Shown: in pieces, positions 7,371 through 10,313 of the stretch
Layout: the number at the start of each line of letters is the position of its first letter
Position numbering within the stretch: the first letter of the stretch is position 1
From: an uncultured Maritalea sp.
GTDB lineage: Bacteria; Pseudomonadota; Alphaproteobacteria; Rhizobiales; Devosiaceae
Assembly: GCA_913055925.1 (NCBI GenBank)
Contig: CAJXLH010000073.1
Span: 1-10,313, forward strand
Reading direction: 5' to 3'
DNA: 10,313 nucleotides
Position numbers and translations under genes: made by a program
Notes under the pieces: generated by a model
What the model saw: only the letters and a program-made list of their open reading frames with translations
The model's database searches: none
Told to the model about the DNA's origin: nothing

Positions 7371-8229
7371 CCTGTTGCTTGAGCCCTTCTCCTACGGCTA
7401 TATGCGCAACGCGATTTGGGTTAGCGCACTTGTCGGCGCCGTCTGCGCGTTTCTTTCTGCTTATCTGATGCTTAAAGGCTGGTCGCTGATTGGCGACGCA
7501 TTATCTCACTCTATCGTACCAGGTGTGGCTGGCGCATATATGCTCGGTTTGCCTTTTTCAGTGGGCGCGTTCTTTTCAGGGCTACTGGCATCCGCGTCGA
7601 TGCTTTTCCTCAATCAACGCACCAAGCTTCGGGAAGACGCAATTATTGGCCTAATTTTCACGTCCTTTTTCGGGCTTGGGCTGTTTATGATTTCGCTTTC
7701 ACCGGCGTCGATCAACATTCAAACCATTATCCTTGGGAACATCTTAGCCGTAACGCCTAGCGACACATTGCAGCTGGTTATTATCTCAGTCGTGTCGCTC
7801 GCAGTGTTGTTCGCCAAGTGGAAAGACTTGATGGTCACATTTTTCGACGAAGAACATGCGCGCTCTATTGGCATCAACCCAACAGCACTAAAAATCATGT
7901 TCTTCACGCTTTTGAGCGCATGCACAGTTGCAGCGCTGCAAACCGTGGGCGCATTTCTGGTTATCGCTATGGTGGTCACACCCGGCGCGACTGCATATCT
8001 GCTTACCGATCGCTTTCCGCGCCTGATCATGGTCAGCGTGGCTATTGGCACGCTTAGTTCTCTCATTGGTGCCTATTCGAGCTATTTCATTGATGGCGCG
8101 ACTGGAGGCATTATCGTTTGCCTACAAACAGCAATGTTTTTGCTGGCCTTTGTTTTTGCGCCAAAGCATGGCCTGTTGGCACAACGTAAGAAACGCTCGA
8201 ATGCAGATGTTGAAAGCGAGGCAATATGA
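7363..8229 (+). CDS. sitC: Manganese/iron ABC transporter permease SitC
   Basis: This 288-residue integral membrane protein of the ABC-3 family forms half of the metal channel in the inner membrane. Several hydrophobic segments run through the whole length. The conserved LKGWSLIGDALSHSIVPGV stretch lies near residues 37-55, and a VGAFLVIAMVVTPGATAYLL segment precedes the C-terminal helices. I chose the ATG at 7363 because AAGGG lies about 10 bases upstream and the product then begins MIDLLLEPFSYGYMRNA, matching the start of its paralogue SitD. The open frame reaches back to 7156, but that extension overlaps sitB and is not family-like. It overlaps sitB by 8 bp and sitD by 4 bp. Confidence 0.92.
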   Translation: MIDLLLEPFSYGYMRNAIWVSALVGAVCAFLSAYLMLKGWSLIGDALSHSIVPGVAGAYMLGLPFSVGAFFSGLLASASMLFLNQRTKLREDAIIGLIFTSFFGLGLFMISLSPASINIQTIILGNILAVTPSDTLQLVIISVVSLAVLFAKWKDLMVTFFDEEHARSIGINPTALKIMFFTLLSACTVAALQTVGAFLVIAMVVTPGATAYLLTDRFPRLIMVSVAIGTLSSLIGAYSSYFIDGATGGIIVCLQTAMFLLAFVFAPKHGLLAQRKKRSNADVESEAI

Positions 8230-9062
8230 CCGAGCTTTTCGATCTCTTGATGCAACCATTCCAGTTTGAGTTTATGCGCAACGCATTCATCATCTCCATA
8301 TTGGTGTCTATCCCGGCCGCGCTACTATCCTGTTTTTTGGTCCTTAAAGGCTGGTCCTTGATGGGAGACGCGATTTCGCACGCTGTGCTCCCAGGCGTCG
8401 TTCTCGCCTATATCCTAGCAATACCGCTGGCCATCGGTGCATTTGTCGCCGGCATTTTCTGCGCCATTGCTACGGGCTACATCACCGAGCATTCTCGGGT
8501 AAAGGAAGACACGGTTATGGGCGTTGTTTTTTCCGGCATGTTTGGCCTTGGGATTGTGATGATCACAAAAATCGAAACCGACGTACATTTGGACCACATT
8601 TTATTTGGCGACATGCTTGGCATCGGTTTGGGCGATATCGTCGAAACTGGACTAATTGCTCTCGTCATTGCAGCATTCATTGCACTTCGGTGGCGCGATC
8701 TGCTGCTTTATGTTTTTGACCCGCAACATGCGAGCGCCATTGGGTTACCGGTCAAGTTTTTGCATTACGGGCTTTTGGCCGTGATCTCTTTAAGTGTTGT
8801 CGCAGCGCTGAAGGCCGTTGGCATTATTCTCGCCATCGCATTGCTTGTCGCACCTGGCGCTATCGCTTACCTGATTACGCGGCAAATTGGACCAATGCTC
8901 CTGTGGGCCTTTGCCTTGTCGGTCGGTTCAGCATTCTTTGGCGTTTATCTGTCCTTCTTTATCGACAGCGCCCCGGCGCCAACCATCGTTTTATTGATGA
9001 CGGTGTTGTTCATTTTGGCATTTTTCTTTTCGCCAAACGCCAAGAAGCTCTCTGAAGCTTAA
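8226..9062 (+). CDS. sitD: Manganese/iron ABC transporter permease SitD
   Basis: This 278-residue ABC-3 family membrane protein is the second half of the SitCD channel. It is a clear paralogue of SitC: it begins MTELFDLLMQPFQFEFMRNA and carries LKGWSLMGDAISHAVLPGV at the same place, with multiple hydrophobic segments and a second conserved AVGIILAIALLVAPGAIAYL stretch. The start ATG overlaps the sitC stop in ATGA and is preceded by GAGG. It is the last gene of the operon. The TAA stop at 9060-9062 directly abuts the terminal inverted repeat of a MITE-like element, so any native terminator after sitD has been displaced or is supplied by the foldbacks of that element. Confidence 0.93.
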   Translation: MTELFDLLMQPFQFEFMRNAFIISILVSIPAALLSCFLVLKGWSLMGDAISHAVLPGVVLAYILAIPLAIGAFVAGIFCAIATGYITEHSRVKEDTVMGVVFSGMFGLGIVMITKIETDVHLDHILFGDMLGIGLGDIVETGLIALVIAAFIALRWRDLLLYVFDPQHASAIGLPVKFLHYGLLAVISLSVVAALKAVGIILAIALLVAPGAIAYLITRQIGPMLLWAFALSVGSAFFGVYLSFFIDSAPAPTIVLLMTVLFILAFFFSPNAKKLSEA

Positions 9063-9082
9063 AGGGTCAGGATCCACTAATT
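9063..9082 (+). repeat. Left terminal inverted repeat of the MITE-like element
   Basis: AGGGTCAGGATCCACTAATT begins at the base after the sitD stop codon. It matches the reverse complement of 9309-9328 at 19 of 20 positions; the single difference is T versus C at position 11. Confidence 0.85.
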
Positions 9083-9308
9083 TTGCTGAAATTGGTTGGA
9101 TTGAATTTGTGCGAATACGAGGCGCGAGTGCGAGGGAGTACTTTTGTCCTTCAAGCACTTGCAACGAAATAGCTCGCGCAAATTCAACCAATCCATTGGA
9201 CGCTTTGATATGACGGCGATCTACTTTGTCAAAGCGCTTGGTCGGGGAATACCCCGACTTGCGCGCTTTTCCGAGTATCTCTTGCCATATCAAACGCCAA
9301 TTCAACAT

Positions 9309-9328
9309 AATTAGTGGGTCCTGACCCT
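9309..9328 (-). repeat. Right terminal inverted repeat of the MITE-like element
   Basis: AATTAGTGGGTCCTGACCCT is the inverted partner of 9063-9082, with one mismatch. The flanking bases on the two sides do not form an obvious direct duplication. Confidence 0.85.
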
Positions 9329-9345
9329 AGCTAACCCATCAGACA

Positions 9346-9377
9346 AAGAAAAAGGGGTGGCCCCTAAAGACCACCCC
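9346..9377 (-). terminator. Intrinsic terminator of the DUF1127-like gene
   Basis: Read on the minus strand, GGGGTGG (complement of 9371-9377), a 10-base loop and CCACCCC (complement of 9354-9360) are followed by TTTTTCTTT. This is a standard Rho-independent terminator. It begins 13 bp after the TAA at 9391-9393. On the plus strand the stem is followed only by a short, weak T stretch, so it may stop sitABCD read-through poorly. Confidence 0.8.
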
Positions 9378-9390
9378 GATTTCCAAACGA

Positions 9391-9585
9391 TTATCGTCTG
9401 AGGTGAACGTCACTATCATAATCCAAGCCAATGTCTTTGCGGATGTGAGCGCTTAACTCTGCATCCATGTAGATGGCTCGGACCTTACGTTTGTTGCTCC
9501 GCGCCTCTATAAATTTCATCATCATCTGAAACAAAGACGCTAATCGCTCGAAGTAATCTTGTGTTATTGCATGTTGTTTTTTCAT
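9391..9585 (-). CDS. Small DUF1127-like protein (64 residues)
   Basis: The product is a basic 64-residue protein whose last third, LSAHIRKDIGLDYDSD, resembles the C-terminal signature of DUF1127 (YjiS-like) proteins, a family of short proteins common in alphaproteobacteria. Some of these bind RNA or act in stress and metabolic regulation; no function can be assigned here. The N-terminal part is predicted helical, with Lys and Arg clustered around SNKRKVRA. The ATG at 9585 is preceded by GAG at an 8-base spacing, a weak ribosome site. The strongest support that this is a real transcript is the intrinsic terminator just after the stop. It has no nearby partner genes. Confidence 0.7.
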   Translation of the reverse strand: MKKQHAITQDYFERLASLFQMMMKFIEARSNKRKVRAIYMDAELSAHIRKDIGLDYDSDVHLRR

Positions 9586-9707
9586 GTCTTTTGCTCGGCA
9601 AAAGCTGGATAAAGCTTCGCCGCTCCTAATCTCTAGGTGTAAAATTCGAAATCACCGCACACGAAAACGCATTGCGCGACTAGGCGCACGATGGATTTGG
9701 GTTGGTT

Positions 9708-9733
9708 CAGCCTGTCAAATGACAGCCTGTCAG
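9708..9733. repeat. Overlapping TGTCA/TGACA palindromes (operator candidate)
   Basis: CTGTCAAATGACAG (9712-9725) is a perfect 6-2-6 palindrome, and TGACAGCCTGTCA (9720-9732) is a perfect 6-1-6 palindrome sharing its right arm. CAGCCTGTCA is directly repeated at 9708-9717 and 9723-9732, a 15-bp period. On the minus strand a TTGACA hexamer (9713-9718) falls inside the first palindrome and could serve as a -35 about 130 bp before the DUF1127-like gene, but no good -10 follows it. This looks like a binding site for a dimeric regulator that I cannot name. Confidence 0.5.
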
Positions 9734-9747
9734 TTGGAAGAAATGTA

Positions 9748-9775
9748 CTTTTGTCTGCGTCGGGCGACGCAAAAG
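9748..9775. repeat. Bulged GC-rich hairpin
   Basis: GCGTCG (9757-9762) pairs with CGACGC (9765-9770) across two bases, and CTTTT (9748-9752) pairs with AAAAG (9771-9775) with a 4-base bulge. No T run follows on either strand, so it is not a standard terminator. It could be part of a transcript leader or a protein site. Confidence 0.4.
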
Positions 9776-9798
9776 CACGGTTGCGCTAGTGTTAAACC

Positions 9799-9813
9799 GG
9801 CAAATAATTTGCC
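9799..9813. promoter_or_regulatory. Palindrome sharing the sitA operator core
   Basis: GGCAAATAATTTGCC is a perfect 7-1-7 palindrome. Its 13-bp core GCAAATnATTTGC is identical to the core of operator site 1 before sitA except for the central base. It lies about 214 bp upstream of the DUF1127-like start on the minus strand, and no plus-strand gene follows within the window. It may be a further metal-regulator site, but a target promoter is not evident. Confidence 0.4.
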
Positions 9814-9979
9814 GTGAGTGTGGTCGATGTTGCCATAGAGCACCTCCTGGCAATGCGGATACGAGTCGTACCCTTGGTTGATGATGCTGCTCTGTTACTT
9901 CGAGTTGCACAAAGTCGCAACCCCCTAGTGCGACATTTTGTCAATCACTAGATCGATGTTGCAAAAACAACACTTTGGG

Positions 9980-10313
9980 CTAACGCGAAATTCGATACAG
10001 GCCACCACGTTCAGAATCGATCAAAACGACAATTGAGCCATCAACTTGGTCAACATCTACGTCACGAACACGCGCGTCACCCTCAAAATAGCGGGCTTCT
10101 CCGCTGACAAGGCCATCTGTCAATTCGAGCCGCACCAGCGCTCGACTGGCTAAACCACCAATCAAAACATCGCCATTCCATTCAGGGAACATATCGCCCT
10201 CGTAAAACGCCATGCCAGAAGGTGCGATAACCGGGTCCCAATAATAAACGGGCTGCTCCATCCCTTCCATTTGGGTACGGCCTTGGCCAACCTCGGCGCC
10301 AGAATACTCCGTG
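9980..10313 (-). CDS. PQQ-dependent sugar dehydrogenase, C-terminal part (partial)
   Basis: This is the last 110 residues of a soluble aldose sugar dehydrogenase of the GSDH family (like E. coli YliI), cut at the right window edge; the frame stays open through 10312. These six-bladed beta-propeller enzymes oxidise sugars in the periplasm using pyrroloquinoline quinone. The fragment shows the family's late motifs: GMEQPVYYWDPVIAPSGMAF, the YEGDMFPEWNGDVLIGGLAS blade, LVRLEL, and the RVRDVDVDQVDGSIVVLIDS turn, ending GGLYRISR before TAG (9980-9982). The upstream codons visible at the edge (TEYSGAEVGQG...) fit the family, so an ATG at 10270 is internal and not the start. Whether PQQ or another cofactor is used cannot be seen from this part. 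Confidence 0.9.
   Translation of the reverse strand, partial: TEYSGAEVGQGRTQMEGMEQPVYYWDPVIAPSGMAFYEGDMFPEWNGDVLIGGLASRALVRLELTDGLVSGEARYFEGDARVRDVDVDQVDGSIVVLIDSERGGLYRISR

Larger units (their letters stand above)
9063..9328. mobile_element. MITE-like non-coding element with terminal inverted repeats
   Basis: This 266-bp stretch is bounded by 20-bp terminal inverted repeats that differ at one base, starting AGGGTCAGGA on the left and ending CCTGACCCT on the right. The similarity continues inward for another ~15 bp with a few mismatches and one indel. Inside are three foldbacks. One pairs 9094-9114 with 9174-9194 (17 of 21 bases). One pairs TTTGATATG at 9204-9212 with 9286-9294 (perfect). 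A tight hairpin pairs GTCGGGG 9241-9247 with CCCCGAC 9252-9258 across a 4-base loop, extended by AAAGCGC 9231-9237 and GCGCTTT 9263-9269. There is no convincing gene inside. The structure fits a non-autonomous element moved by a transposase encoded elsewhere. I see no clear target-site duplication, and I cannot name the parent insertion sequence. Confidence 0.75.
9586..9979. other. 394-bp intergenic region without a convincing gene
   Basis: No frame here gives a recognisable product; short open frames on both strands have unremarkable composition and poor starts. The region instead holds several perfect inverted repeats, at 9712-9732, 9748-9775, 9799-9813 and 9925-9951 (CTAGTG and CACTAG separated by 15 bases). 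It should contain the promoter of the DUF1127-like gene on its left and the 3' end of the sugar dehydrogenase transcript on its right. Confidence 0.6.

Noticed and set aside
5572..9062. Zinc transporter (znuABC) identity for the ABC operon
   Set aside because: SitA has Glu as the third ligand and lacks the His-rich loop, and there are two permease genes; manganese/iron Sit type fits better.
8991..9308. 105-codon minus-strand frame across the MITE-like element
   Set aside because: It starts inside the element and runs into the end of sitD; the product is unrecognised and is explained by the foldback structure.
9055..9335. Target-site duplication flanking the MITE-like element
   Set aside because: The bases on the two sides (CTTAA and AGCTAA) do not form a convincing direct repeat.
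9584..9817. 77-codon plus-strand frame in the gap
   Set aside because: No ribosome site, no recognisable product, and it runs through the palindromes; it also starts opposite the DUF1127-like start.
9707..9910. 67-codon minus-strand frame in the gap
   Set aside because: Composition is unlike the neighbouring proteins, and there is no good start or similarity.
9814..9951. 45-codon plus-strand frame starting at GTG after the palindrome
   Set aside because: It has no ribosome site (the palindrome occupies that position) and no family resemblance.

Overview
The window looks like the chromosome of a mesophilic alphaproteobacterium, most likely of the Hyphomicrobiales (Rhizobiales). This rests on the moaC-moeA pair, a SitABCD-type metal transporter preceded by Fur/Mur-like palindromes, a DUF1127-like mini-protein, and a PQQ-type sugar dehydrogenase. 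No strain or species can be named. Most of the window is of moderate GC. The first ~125 bases, inside moaC, are clearly richer in GC.

Layout. (1) 1-1419, plus strand: the 3' end of moaC and a complete moeA, two molybdenum cofactor genes. (2) 1416-5302, minus strand: three genes read right to left. They are a secreted polysaccharide lyase-like protein with a C-terminal peptidoglycan-binding module, an M20 metallopeptidase starting at TTG, and a secreted DUF3179 protein whose stop overlaps the moeA stop by 4 bp. (3) 5303-5571: a divergent promoter region with two palindromic Fur-family operator candidates next to sitA. (4) 5572-9062, plus strand: a tightly overlapping sitABCD operon for manganese/iron uptake. 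(5) 9063-9328: a 266-bp MITE-like element with 20-bp terminal inverted repeats and internal foldbacks, starting directly after the sitD stop. (6) 9354-9585, minus strand: a 64-residue DUF1127-like protein with its own intrinsic terminator. (7) 9586-9979: a gap with no convincing gene but several perfect short palindromes, one sharing the core of the sitA operator. (8) 9980-10313, minus strand: the C-terminal part of a PQQ-dependent sugar dehydrogenase.

How the genes work together. MoaC and MoeA act at an early and a late step of Mo-cofactor synthesis. SitA captures the metal in the periplasm, SitC and SitD form the membrane channel, and SitB powers it. The operator pair upstream suggests repression when metal is plentiful. 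The minus-strand trio may be co-transcribed at least for the lyase and peptidase (23-bp gap), but no shared pathway is evident. I see no CRISPR array, prophage, defence system or rRNA/tRNA. The less ordinary items are the operator pair, the MITE-like element, the palindrome-rich gap, the lyase fusion, and the composition step inside moaC.
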